This document shows positions 13,701 through 25,852 of a DNA stretch of 64,000 nt, piece after piece. The DNA is from Odontesthes bonariensis (lineage: Eukaryota > Chordata > Actinopteri > Atheriniformes > Atherinopsidae). Where the stretch lies: assembly GCF_027942865.1 (NCBI RefSeq), contig NC_134525.1:18847657-18911656 (forward strand), in the 5' to 3' direction. Under the pieces are notes generated by a model. It was given only the letters and a program-made list of their open reading frames with translations, was not told the origin of the DNA and made no database searches. The first letter of the stretch is position 1. Each line of letters opens with the position of its first letter. The position numbers and the translations under genes are program-made.

Positions 13701-15686
13701 AGCCCCGAGAGACAGATGATGAATGCTTGTTACTCGCCCTGTAGGTACATCCTACAAGTTCCGTGTGGTGGCAGTAAACGTGATCGGTTCCAGTCCCCCC
13801 AGTGCCCCTTCCAAGGCGTACACGGTTGTGGGTGGGAGAACACACGAACGGCCCGTGGATGGACCTTACATCACCTACAATGAGGCCATCAATGAGACCA
13901 CCGTTATTCTGAAATGGACCGTGAGTATCCAGGAGATAAAAATGGCAGCGTTAAAGAGAGTCTTTTTTTGAGTTCATTGTGATTGTAACCTGATTTATTT
14001 CCCCCTCCACAGTACACTCCCGTAAACAACACGCCCATCTATGGTTTCTACATCTACTACCGGCCGACAGACAGTGATAATGACAGTGACTACAAGAAGG
14101 ATGTGGTGGAGGGAGACAGATACTGGCACTCAATCACCGACCTGCAGCCGGAGACCTCTTACGACATCAAGATGCAAAGCTTCAACGAGAAGGGAGAAAG
14201 TGAATTCGGCAATGTGGTGATCCTCGAAACAAAAGGTGAGGTCATTTGTGTGTGTGTGTGTGTGTGTGGGGGGGGGGTGTTAAGTACATCTAAAGGCAGT
14301 GTAGTCAGAGAAAATCTGTTCTCTCACAAGTTTGTTGACATTTTTCTTTTTTTTTTTTTTTTTCACTTTTGTTTTCTTCAGCTCGTCCTAATCACCAGCG
14401 GCCCGTTCCTTCAGAAGAGCCGGGCCTGAAGCCTGAAGACACCAGACTAGTGCTTCGGCAGAGTGACCTCCCCTACCTCATAGTTGGGATAGTCCTGGGA
14501 GCCTTTGTCTTCATCATTGTCACCTTCATCCCCTTCTGCCTCTGGAGAGCTTGGGCCAAACAAAGTGAGTGTTCCGCACAGCTCCTCAAGTCTTTCTGGG
14601 ATTTCAGTTATTTGCCTCTACATCTGTCTCTTTCTTTTTTTTAATTCTTATCTCAGAGCAAACATCAGACTTGTGTTTCCCCACCGTGGCTGCCCCGGTG
14701 TCCTCGTGCCAGTACACAATGGTTCCTCTCCAGGGACTTGCCCTGGTTGGACACTGTCCGCTGGACGCGCACATGGCGGCTCCACATGGCGTTTACCCCG
14801 CTAACGGAGAATACTCTCAGAACGGCAAGGCTCACCACCCAAAACACTGCCTTCCAGGACTGCAGCAGGTAAAACGCTGTTCACTCCGGATTTACCAGTT
14901 ACCACAGTTTCTAGAAAAGGTGTCTTGGTTGTGGAATCTATAATATAGATGTGCCTGTGTTTTGCAGGATGAGCTGGACTGTGGTATGGAGTGTGACACA
15001 CTGCTTCCACAGATGGTGTCAAATGGACAGCTGCCCGTCTACCACTACTCCAGCAGGTATGTTTTTAGGGAAACACCTTAAATTAAAAGAACCCACAATT
15101 ATCCCGTTTACTTTTCTTTGACGATTCAACGACTCGTGTTGAAAATGTTATCTTTTAGCTCTCATAAATCTGTTTTGCTTGTTTTCCCCAGTGGCCCCGA
15201 TTATCACGACCAAACCTGCTGTTCTCCCGAGGACTCCACCCTTCAGCTCCTGGCGTCTTCCCATCAGCTCGCCAGTGCACAGGAAGTGGGAGGGGACGGC
15301 AGCTTCTGCGGCGAAGACGGAGCAGAGGACATCACCCAAAGTATGTGCTGATCCTTCCATTGATAGCTGCAGAAGCCCAAATGATAACTTGTAGGTTTTG
15401 CTGTTGTAAATCACAAAAATGTGTATAGACGCGTTCAGAAGGTTTCTCTTTATTTTCAGGTGGAGACTGACGTAGAGTCAGGCTTATATTTACTCACCAG
15501 CTCTGTCTCTTTTTTTTCTTTTCAGTATCTCTCCATCTTCTGTCTCTAGAAGATGAGGGAATTTTCACCACATCGTCTTCAATGGCCTCAACACCACAAT
15601 CCCAGGATACAATACAGGAAGTGAACATCCTCCCGAACGAAGTGTCCCCTGACGACGCAGGGACAGTCGACACTACAGATGCATAA
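4110..15686 (+). CDS. boc: Brother of CDO (Boc), Hedgehog co-receptor of the Ig/FN3 superfamily
   Basis: Seventeen coding exons join in frame: 4110-4209, 5498-5770, 9020-9166, 9760-9903, 10546-10839, 11494-11766, 11848-12116, 12228-12393, 12843-12911, 13198-13407, 13745-13920, 14013-14235, 14382-14564, 14657-14868, 14968-15056, 15192-15340, 15526-15686. They give 1045 aa; human BOC is about 1114. Order: N-terminal hydrophobic leader, Ig1 (about 38-123), Ig2 (130-218), Ig3 (228-318), Ig4 (322-408), a linker, FN3-1 (468-552), FN3-2 (580-678), FN3-3 (690-780), one membrane span (about 813-836, [13 protein letters not shown] onward) and a cytoplasmic tail. Four Ig domains point to Boc; Cdon has five. 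Stretches such as [28 protein letters not shown] and [20 protein letters not shown] are strongly Boc-like. The family sits at the cell surface, binds Hedgehog ligands through an FN3 domain and acts in axon guidance and myogenesis. The first exon is the least certain part: its ATG was chosen because phase 1 fits exon 2 (G then AT, giving Asp-Glu-Val-Pro). The acceptors at 12227 (aag) and the donor at 13408 (gttggt) are weak. Confidence 0.93.
5771..9019 (+). other. boc: boc intron 2 (3.2 kb)
   Basis: This is the longest assigned boc intron. No coding exon fits the phase here, since the flanking exons already join in phase 1 between Ig1 and Ig2. It holds a GT microsatellite (7724-7760), pyrimidine-rich runs and ordinary unique sequence. 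Regulatory elements are possible but cannot be recognised from one sequence. Confidence 0.7.
7724..7760. repeat. (GT)n microsatellite
   Basis: A pure GT run of about 18 units in boc intron 2, read directly. Confidence 0.95.
10336..10377. repeat. Intronic inverted repeat, 14-bp perfect arms
   Basis: Arms at 10336-10349 (TCACACTTTCATCT) and 10364-10377 are exact reverse complements with a 14-base loop. Weaker complementarity continues outward on both sides to about 10322 and 10395. It lies in boc intron 5, about 170 bp before exon 6 and just upstream of a LINE-type tail. It may belong to that retroelement or be a separate hairpin. Confidence 0.7.
10440..10496 (+). mobile_element. Severely 5'-truncated LINE/SINE 3' tail
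   Basis: The segment GGAATTTCCCCTCGGGGATT, then AATAAAG and a (TTGA)n tail, closely resembles the 3' end of the larger LINE fragment at 26668-26712 (same GGAATTTCCC and GGGATTAATAA core, different short tail repeat). This is the expected form of a 5'-truncated copy of a teleost CR1/L2/Rex-type element. How far it extends upstream is unclear. Confidence 0.7.
14247..14277. repeat. (TG)n plus poly-G tract next to a boc donor site
   Basis: A TG run followed by a G run starts about 12 bases after the donor at 14236. UG-rich RNA near a donor can bind splicing factors such as CELF proteins or TDP-43; whether it matters here is not known. Confidence 0.85.
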
Positions 15687-16590
15687 AAGACAGTTGAATG
15701 AACAGAGGAACACAAGAGAAAATATTTATTTTTGTATCACAGATATTTATATATTTATGCTTTTGTACATAAGTGTCTGATTATACTGTATATAAGGATA
15801 TTTTCATATTGAAAAAGACTTTATTCATACCGCGCCTCGGACAAAGGGAGTTACGACGCCGAACCCTGTCTCCATTTCCAGGGGAAGGATGTAGTTTTGA
15901 GATGTTATTCCTCATGTGAAGAAGGAGCTCCTCCTCTCGGTTCAGCACTTCACGTCGAGACCCTCCCCTCCACTCCTCACATCATTCCCCATAGACATCC
16001 CTCCATCCTACGTGTTTGGACTTTAGGTACTTAGCTTTATGCACAACAGAAACAAAGGGACCATTTGAATCAGTCTGATGCCGTTACTGTGAGGTGCTGT
16101 GTCGCTCTTTACCTCTGGTGCGTTACCATGTTCTCAATACACAATTGTCATTTTGTATAGCAGTAACACAAATGTATTATATTGCTCATGATTAACAAAC
16201 TATTAACAAGTGTATGCAACATAAGTCATTGTTTCAGTAGTGTACAAGAGATTATATATTGTATAGTTATTTATTTTCTTTTGGAGTTTGTTATTTTTTA
16301 AAATCACTGAATGGGAGAGATTCTGGAAAATAACTCAGTCATCGATAAGCTGAACTTTATACTGCAGCCACTTCTTTGTTTACCTATTTGCTGGTTACCA
16401 AATGACTGCCAGGCGATGGTGCTGTGACAGGTGTGTCAGTATTATTCCTCCATCACTGGTCGGTGCAAAAGTATTAGTCTTCGACAGACATCTGCGATTG
16501 AAATGAAGGAGATCCTGAATCTACACTCCCTTAAAGCGCATGCTGGAGCACTATTGCATGTAAATAAAAGCTTATGAAATTTGTTTGTCG
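15687..16590 (+). other. boc: boc 3' UTR with poly(A) signal
   Basis: Noncoding sequence follows the TAA at 15684-15686. It includes an AT-rich segment (15721-15810) and ends with AATAAA at 16563-16568, with cleavage expected near 16585. The following T-rich stretch is consistent with a downstream element. Confidence 0.7.
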
Positions 16591-16739
16591 GGTGCATCTT
16601 TTTTTTTTTTTAACAAAATTTGGAGAGAATTAAAGTTCAATTTTTGGAATCAAGACGAGACTCTTAAGCTGACAAAGAGCTTCTCACATTGTTCAGATTT
16701 AGTAAAGCAAAGACATTTTACCAGTTGTAAGTAAATATG

Positions 16740-17271
16740 AAGGTGTCATTATAAACTTTATTAATCAATTTTTTTTAATTTACAAATACATACATAATCT
16801 AACAATTCTGATATGAAACATCGGTATTTACAAAATAGCTCTTGGAAAAAAATATTCTGTACAGAAGAACCTGATAAGTTAGTAAATTACATAAGTAAAT
16901 AACTGTGCAGAAGGTTTCTTAATGACCAAAAATACATTGAATTCAAGCTCTGAACTTAAACTTTGTCTTGTTTTGTTACAAGTCGGTTTAACCAACATTT
17001 CAAAATGGGGCTTTTATGGATCACATTTTCATGTCCCCATAAGAATTAAGATCAATAAAAATCAAATAACTATGTACTCATGTCAAAGAGAACATATTTT
17101 AAATTGAAAATGTTTAAACAAGTAAATAAACAAAAAAAAACTCTCCATTCATTGGTGCTTCACCACTACTTTTTTTAAGCATTGAAAGAAACAAACAAAC
17201 AAAAAAAACTTAAATTCTCTGCTCCAAAACACCAGTCCATCAAGGTGTTCAGACTGCAGTGTGAGGTCTCC
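16740..17271 (-). other. usf3: usf3 3' UTR with poly(A) signal
   Basis: AT-rich noncoding sequence lies beyond the usf3 stop. TTTATT at 16757-16762 reads AATAAA on the minus strand and is the best poly(A) signal. This puts the two convergent 3' ends of boc and usf3 only about 150 bp apart. Confidence 0.6.
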
Positions 17272-19822
17272 TTACACCGCCGAGGTGCCGTCGTGGCCCA
17301 GGATGTGACTGATGTTGTGGGCGGGGCGGTTCGGCTGCTTGCCAGAGTCGGCAGACGAGGTGTTGGAGAGAGACAGCAGGGGAGACATTGGCATGGCCGA
17401 GCCGTCGGTCGGCATGCCGGTGGCAATTTCAGGGAACAGAGAGGTGAGGCTGAAGTTGGAGATGTGAGGGGTGATTCCAGATGAGTTGGCAATGGGCATA
17501 GGAGGCATATCCGGAAGCAGGGGGAAACTGGTCTGTCCGAACCCCACAGGGCGGGGTGGGGAGAGGATGGAGCCGAAGCGGTTGTTGAGTGGAGGAGCGC
17601 TGCCCTTGTCAGCGCTTGGACTTGTAAACATTTGGTTGGGGAAGTATTGTAGAGTGACATCGCTGGGAAGGCTGGGATGAGCAGCTGGAGAATAAGAGGG
17701 ATAGAAGGAGGGTAAAGGGTTTTGGGGCTCAACTGGAAGAAGGGACGGCGTCCGGGAGGAGCTGGGCTGGCTGACTGGAGGGATGAATGTAGCGTTTGCA
17801 TTGATGGGAGGTGGAGGATTCATTCCACCCTCGGAAATAAAGGGGAAACCAAAGTTCTGTGTTAGATGTTGGTCAGTCACCAGGTTGTTGTCTCCAGGAA
17901 CCTGCGCATTATCTGTCATAAGGCGTACAATGGTGCTGCGTCGTGTCTCTCCTCCAGATTGGGGTCGGCTCAGCAACACCCCTCCTCCAGAGGGCAGAGA
18001 CAGGTGGCCATCGGGCTCAAAAGGGTTGGTTGGTCTCAGAGTACCTGACCGAGGTCGGTCACCAGGTCTCAGTTTAGTGGGCTGAGTTTCTCGGGCAATA
18101 TGACGAGAGTGTTGGCTAACAGCAGTGGGTGGTCTGGAGGGGGCTGAGGTGCGGCCCGGTTCAGAGCTGCTATGTGGGGTTGGAGGGTGGGGGAGCCCGA
18201 CTCGCACACCTGGGCCTGCGTGCATATTTCCACTGACCTGAGAAATGTGGCCCTTGTTGCCCTCTGCAAGTCGCATAGCTGGGGCCTTCTGAGACTGGGG
18301 CACACTGGGGCTGGAGGCCTTGGCTTGAATGTCTCCTGTAGAGCTTCCGGGCACACAGCTGTACTCCATGCTGACTGGTGGACAGCACTGCACGGCTCGT
18401 TGGTGGTTGCTCTGCTCAGGAAGGTGGGGGGAAAGGAGGCTCTGCATGAAACTCTGATGACAGCCTTCTTGTTCCCGAGGTAGTGCTGGCCCGACCTGTA
18501 CTCCCTGCAGGCCAGGATGAGCTCCACTGTAGCCACCACGGTTTCTGCCATCTGCTGTGGGACCTACATTCATCCTAAACCCTCCCTGCTGCTGCCCTTG
18601 AGGACCCCTTTGGGAGGGAGGCACTGACTTAGCCGCCATGTCACTTCCACGAGACACTTGAGCCTCAAAACCACTGAGCTGATGTGTTCCCCCTCCGGCG
18701 CCCATTGCCTTGAAGGGTGGACACTCCGAGACGCGCTGCACATCAGTGGACCCTGGATGCTCGGAGGGAAGGCGGTTTTGTGGGTTGTGTGCAATGCTCG
18801 CCTTTCTCCGTGATGTATCCAAGTAACCACGGAGATCTGGTTGCTCCTGAGTAGCGCCACGGCCGGGTTGAAGGTGGACAGCCATGCGCTGCTGCTGCTC
18901 GCCACTAGTGGTACTTTTACCGATGAGCGCCTCTGCAGAATAGTTGGACACACGGTGACGCTCCTGGCGAGATGGAGCACAGGCCAGCTCAGATGAGCGG
19001 GACACCGGATTGCTGGGAGGAGGTATGAGCTGCTGCTCCAGGCTCCTGGAGTTCATCATCCTCTGCATAGCATTATGGTCCTGACCAGACTGAGGAAGAA
19101 AAAACACATTTTTGAAATATCAGTAACGCAAGGCATGTCACCATAAATCAATGACAACCCAAAACACACACGCAAATACATAAAAAGGACAGAATAGATG
19201 GAAATACAGACTAATAAAAAGGAAGTAAAATAATTTAATCGTATTCTACTTTTATATTTAATTTAAGAATTCCAATAGGTAGATTGAGCTGGAGACTGAA
19301 CACGGTGAAGGAGTCGTACTCGTCTGTAGAGAGTAGTGGCTTAGAGAAACAAGATGTTTGTTCCCCAGTGATTACATTCTAAAATACAAATTTAAACACC
19401 TTCACCTCAACGGAAACTTGTAAAAAACGTGCCGCGCTGCAGATTTGTCTTGACTGCAGCTGAAGACACCCCCTCCTCCTTTCAGTGTTGAGATGTTTGC
19501 TTTTACCCTGCACTCGCCTACAGCTTAAAATTGCCGTATCTTCACCAAACTTCATTGGAAACTCTGGCTTTATATGTAATATTATTAGCAATTGATAAGT
19601 TGGGTACTTCAATTATTTGATGTTTAACACTTACATTTTGCATGAAAAAAAAAAAGATTAACTTTTATACAACCAATGCAACTGTACGTTTTTCTAAATA
19701 AATCACGTCAGACTGCATAGTGGTAACTGACCTTGAGGTGGTCTTGCTGAGCCATGTGGCTGCTGTGGTGAGCCCTGGATCCTGTTCCCTGGGCTTCACA
19801 GCTCTTGTCCTGATGCCTAAAG

Positions 19823-19862
<40 letters not shown>

Positions 19863-22800
19863 TCTGCTGCTGCAGATGCTGCTGGTGTCTAGAGTGGGAG
19901 CTCTGCTGCTGTAACTGCTGCTGCTGTTGATGTTGTTGATGCTGCGGAGGTTGTTGGTGTGCCTGTTGTTGGTGCTGTTGGGGATGAGACTGTTGGTGCT
20001 GTGCTGGTTGTTGATGCTGTTGTGATTGTTGGTGTGGCTGTTGTGGGTGCTGTTGGGACTGCTGCTGTGTGCGCTGTTGATGCTGAGTCTGTTGTTGATG
20101 TGAGTGCTGCTGAACTCCAGACTTTTCCAGATGATGCTGCTTCTGCTGCATGCCCGCAGGTGAGCCAGCCTGACTTCCTCTGACAAGGCCCCGTTTCTTC
20201 TGGACATGCTGCTGCTGCTCTTGTTGTTGTTGCTGCTGCTGCAGCGCCCTCTGGTGTAGGGAGTGGCGATGTGCAGGGTCTGGCTGCGTTAGGTGGTGTT
20301 GCAAATGATACAGATGGTGTCTCTGCTGCTCCTGCTGTTGCTGCTGTTTCATGTAAGGGTTCCCTCCCAGATGCTGGCCAGGCTGGCTTATTATGTGCTG
20401 CGGATGACCCTGGGTCAGATGAAGCACCCCCACCTGATTCTGCTCAGGAGGTCCTTGAGCAGGGCAGTGGCCTTCAGTGGGGTGAACTGCTGGACTCATG
20501 AAAGCGTTTGTGGGAAAGAGTGTGCTTCCACTTTCGGAATTAATCCTAGTCATGATGGCCGAGGAGGTGGATGGCAGCTGTCCTGCCATAATCTGACTGT
20601 GGTCTGGTGCTTTTACCTCCATATGGGTAACAGTGTTAGTTGGTGGAGGGCAAGGCTTGGGACGTTTTCCTGTGTTTAACATTACTTCTTCTTGAGCTTG
20701 GCGTTTAGAAACAATCTTTATTTGTCGCTCACCCACACCACCTCCAGGCTGGGCCCTCATTAATGTAGTCTTTAGGTTGGTATATTCATTTGCCTGGGCA
20801 GCCCCTGGACAAGGTGAGAGGGCATTGTTTGAGGGTTGAGATATACGAGCCGAGGTCCCCACAGGAGAGGGAACTGAGCCCTGCTGGCCAGCAAAATTAG
20901 GGGAGCTAGGATAGGGCTGGTGACTGGAGGTGGGCCTAATCAGATTGTTGACACTAAGGCTCGCCACTGTCCCACTCTGGGATGAGCTCTGAGACTGTGA
21001 GTATGCAATATTTTGTTGATGTCTACTTCCAGTTGTCCCGATGACTGACCCCTCCCCAATTTGTCCTCTGACAGACATTTCAACAACAGATTTAACTGTT
21101 CCAGGATCCAAGGGTTTAGTCACTTTAGCCTGCTGCCCAGCTAAGCCCCTCTCTTTATTAGAGGACATTGGTGGGGTTTTGGGGGGCTCCCATGTGGCTG
21201 TGCTGGGGTTAGATGAAGAAGCGCTGTCCGCAGAGCAGCCTACACCTCTCCTCCCAGGGCTGTCCTGTTCAAGCATGGCCAAGGCAAGCATCTCTGCCTG
21301 CTCAGATGTAAATGTAAATGTCCCAAAAGAGCCGGATGACACACCAATACTTTGACCACGGGGAAGCATTGATGCCACAGAGAATCCTCTGACACTCCCA
21401 GCCCCTGTAGACATGGGAGAATCTGTCTGTCTGGTAGAACTCATAGGGTGCTCCATACTTTGATCATCAAGGTTAGTGTATACCTGTTGGGAAAGTGCAA
21501 AGTCCTTTCTTGAGGGATCATTGGCTGCCATTAAACTGTCTTTTTGTGATGTTGAGGAATGCCTCTCCTCCTGAGCCTCCCTGGTAACTCTAGTGGCCTG
21601 GGGTGGTTTCACTTCAACAGGATGGCATGAGGAGTGGTTGGGCATGGACAACTCAGTCTGCTGTGTCAGAGCTCTTGGAGTAGTGGGTCTTTTCCTAATC
21701 TCTGAATTTGTTGTGGAGGCTGTAACAGAACTGTGGGCAACAGAATACACTGGTGCAGGTAAGGACAGTGCTACCGTTGTGGACACAGAGGATGAAGTGG
21801 TGGGCTGAGACTCAGATTTATTACAAGGCAGTGGATCTTGTATTTTAGATCTATGGGAAAGACATGGTGACACTGTGCGGATAGTTTGATTTAAAGATAC
21901 TGGTGTAGTGGCCGTGATACTAGTGGTGCAGACTTGAGATAAACCTGCAGTTGAATTTGTAGCAGAAGTGTGGTATGAGTCAGTGGCAGCTGCAGACGTG
22001 ACCATTGATTTGTTTTGTTTAGAAACAGCAGAAGTTGCAGCTGACTTAGTCTGGGTTGTGTTAGTTGTCACACAGGGTGTTGACTGTTTAACCTCTGGAG
22101 CAGAGAGTTTGGTTACAGCTGAGTTGTTACCAGAAGCTGCAGATGGTTTACTCTCAGTAGATAAAGCTACACTAAAGGATGGCTTGACAGACGTTGCATT
22201 GACTGTTGTAAATGTGGTGGTGATACTACTAGTGTTGGTATGACTGAAAACTGAATCACTCTGAGATGCAGTGGCTGAACTTTTACCTTGTTGATGAGAC
22301 TGACCTAAGACAGCTGGGAAACAGGATGAACTAACCGTAACACTGCCTGTAGCTTCAATGCTATCTGTAGTTGTGGTAGCTGTGGTACACACAGGGTTAA
22401 TATCTGTGACCTTGACAGTTGAGGACTGCAAAACTTGAGAAACTGTAACCTGAACCATCTGACTCTCTTCTCCAGCAGCCACTGACTTTGCAGAAACAAC
22501 AGCAGGTTGAACCTTATTGAGCTCTTTCTTCTTGGCAGATTTAGTCCTTTTAGCTACTGCTCTCTTTGTATTCAAAGCTGTGCGAAGTTTCTTTCCAGAA
22601 GGCTTTGAGGCATTAACCACTGGGCCTGATTTGATTGGGTTAACACAAGGGACCTGTAGTTGTTGGACAGGTTGCACAAGTGTAGCACCAGTAGTGGGTG
22701 CTGGAGCAGGAGGATACTGCTGCTTCTGTTGCAGTACCGATAATGGAGCAGGTGGAGGCAAACAACTGCTCTGGCTAGATATATTAAGAGGGAGCCCCTG

Positions 22801-25800
22801 AGAGATGCTCTGGTTCAGACTGCTAAGGGCCCCCAAGCTGTTGAGGGCTACATTAGTAGTTGGCTCCTCAGTGGTGGTGGGCTGGACCAGCTGGAGGGTA
22901 CTCTGGCCACCCTGTGAGCTGGCTTTGTCAGAGGTCTTCAGAGGCTGAAGAGCAAACACCTGACCGTTCACAGTGATAGTTTTTGGAGTTGTAGGAACTG
23001 GTGGAGAAGAGGATGCCTGGGTTACCTGCACAGTATGGTTCACTTGAGGCTGAACAGGACGAGGGAGAATGTGCACAAGCTGCTTTCCCCCTACGCTCTG
23101 TATGGGAGTGGCAGACACTGTGCTACTGGTTGAGGATGTTTGAGTGGACACAGCAGGTACTGGAGCAGGAACCATGCCAACCTGTGGATTCTGAGGAGCA
23201 GATGCAGCCTGATTCGGTGCTTGGATGATTACAATATGCTGACATGATGTCTGATTTGTCATTTCTTCCCTCACAACTGGCTGGGCAGGGCAGGCACTGG
23301 CCTGCTGCAGAATAACAACACTTGGACTGTTTGTGTTCTGAGATGCTGTTACACCTGAAGCAGTGGCTGCGGCTGGGTTTACTTGCAGTACCTGCATGGT
23401 CTGAAGGAGGGGCAGCACAGTGGCTTGTGGCTGGGGCACCAGGGCTCGCTGAGGGAGGGGCTGAGGCTGCGGAATAAGGGCTGTTGGAGGGTGGGGAACT
23501 AATGATGCTGGTTGAAGTATAGCAGGCTGGGGCTGTGATACGACCGCAGGGTGGGCCACAACAGCTGGCTGCGGTACTATGGCTGACTGGGGAAGAACAG
23601 CACAACATGGTTGGGGGGCTAGGACAGCCTGAGGCTGTGCCTGGTTTAGAACTGCTGGTCGTAGCTGGGGTGGATTTTGAATGGGCTGTGCTTGAATATG
23701 ACCTGTAATGGGTGCCTGCTGTACAGGCACATGTGGTTGCATCTGTATTTGAATGGGATGAACAGATGGTTTGCTGCTCACTGGACACACAGTGAGCTGC
23801 TGGACAGCCTGGGTGGTACTACTGACCTCTTGAGAGGGGAGACTCTGGCAGACTGGTTGCACTGTGTTCCCAGCCATCTGCAATGTTGTCCAAGTAGTCT
23901 GTGTGCTGCCTGCAGCCCCAGCCCTAAGAAGTGTTTGGCTAGTAGGCATAGCAGTGTAACTTACAGTCCTGATGGCAGTGTCTTGTGAAACCCAAGAGCA
24001 AACCTCTGAAGTGTTTACTGTGGTCACAGTTTGGGTAAATGTGGGGTGCGTGGACACAGGCACAGCAGAGTTTTCAGTGGGAAGTTGTGAGACTGAAGTG
24101 GCTGCTACAGTGAGGGTATGAAGGGCAGCAGGCTGTGTTTGCTGGGGCAGGGTTGTGGTGGCAGCAGGGATCTGGAGGGTGATGTAAGACACAGAGGGTG
24201 GCAGAGTGGGGGCTGCAGTCGGTGTCTCAACCACACACTGCTCTATCATTCTCAGACCTGGTGTTGACTGAGTGGGTGCGGAGGCTGACACAGGGAGAAG
24301 TGCAGGGGTGGAGGAAGATGTATTAACTTGCAGCACGGCTCCATTAACTCTTAATCTGGGCTCAGATGTTGTCTGAAGAATTAATGTTTCAGAAGGCTGC
24401 TTCCCTGGACTGGTCTGTTTTCCTGCAGGGCACATCCCGTTGCCATTGGAATAAACAACAATCCCCTTTGGGGTCTGGTGAGTGGGAGTCACTTTTGCCA
24501 CTTTGGCATTGCGCTGTTTGCCCTTCCAGTGAATAGTAGGGTCCTCGTGAAGGTTAATATCATGAGCTTTAAGGAGCTCAATGTAGTGAGCACTCTCCTT
24601 CCTTAGTTCCTCCAACTGACGCCGCAGCCGACGTATCTCCTCCGCTGCAAAGGGACCCAAAAAAAAAAAGAAAAGACGTTACCAATCAGTGTCAAACAGT
24701 CACATTTTAAGTGTTTTTACACACCCTTAAGCATCCTGGTTTAGAGGATCCAAGTGGCACATGTAAATGCAGTTATGTGAAAGAGAAACTGCACCCCATT
24801 TCCATTCTATGGTTTTACTAAGCAAGACATGATTTAAGAAATAAGTAATCTGGTTCATACCAGGGGCTTTTACAACAAAGCAGGTTCAACCTTTTCAGGG
24901 GTACCCCAACAGCCCTAACCCCAACAACAGAGATTTTGTGAAGTCCAGATTTTTCAACGCAGAATATGTGCACAAAAAAGGCATCAGATCAGATGACAAA
25001 ATCATATATTTCTAGCAGACTGAAAGGTAACGCAGCTGCTACAACCAAGGCAAGAAGGAAAGCAGAGAAAAAAAAATAAAAATACATAAATAAATAAAAG
25101 CAATTAGCTGCCGACATTATGGATGCTTTAATAAGCTGATCATGAAAGCATGTGTAGATCTGTTCAATTTGTGACTGTGTATCACATTAATGTATTGCAA
25201 TGTCAACGTTGTCTGTTTGAAATACTCTTTGCATTGAATAAAATAACAAATATGAAAGGGATTCACACTTAGTCAGTGGGCTCATTGTAAATGTATAAAT
25301 TAACTTTCAGTTATCCAGGCCCTTAAAATACTTTACTTAGTTTTTTAAACTCTTTATGAGATCGAATTGTTAAATACGGTATAAATAGGGTGGTCATTTC
25401 ATGCAATTTTATGAGTTTATCATGCTTCACACTCAAATAATGCTTCAGAAAGTGGCAATAAAATATATTCATAGTAAGGTGATTTTAATGAATAAAAACA
25501 ACACAAGTTAGTTAGTCAGCAAGAACAAGCTTTTGAGTAATCTGTCATTGTTGTAGGCAACATAAGCATTCCCTTCGGCTGACACACCTCTTTTGATACA
25601 GCCTTTTGATACTGAAAATTCTGAGCTGATGGTCAGAAGAGTGATAGTCAGCCACTTGAAGGGTCAGTGGCTGGATTTCTTCTCTAGACCACATGTTAAA
25701 GTGTCCTCGGGGAAGAAACTGAACTCCATAATGCCTCCATCGATGTGTGAATGTGTGTGAAAGAAAAAAGCACTGTCTAGCCTGTAATATGGCATAGACT

Positions 25801-25814
25801 TAAATTAGCTGTAC

Positions 25815-25852
<38 letters not shown>

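Noticed and set aside
19720-24000. Several plus-strand open frames rich in Leu, Val and Ala
   Set aside because: They are antisense shadows of the CAG-rich and Thr/Val-rich usf3 coding exon.
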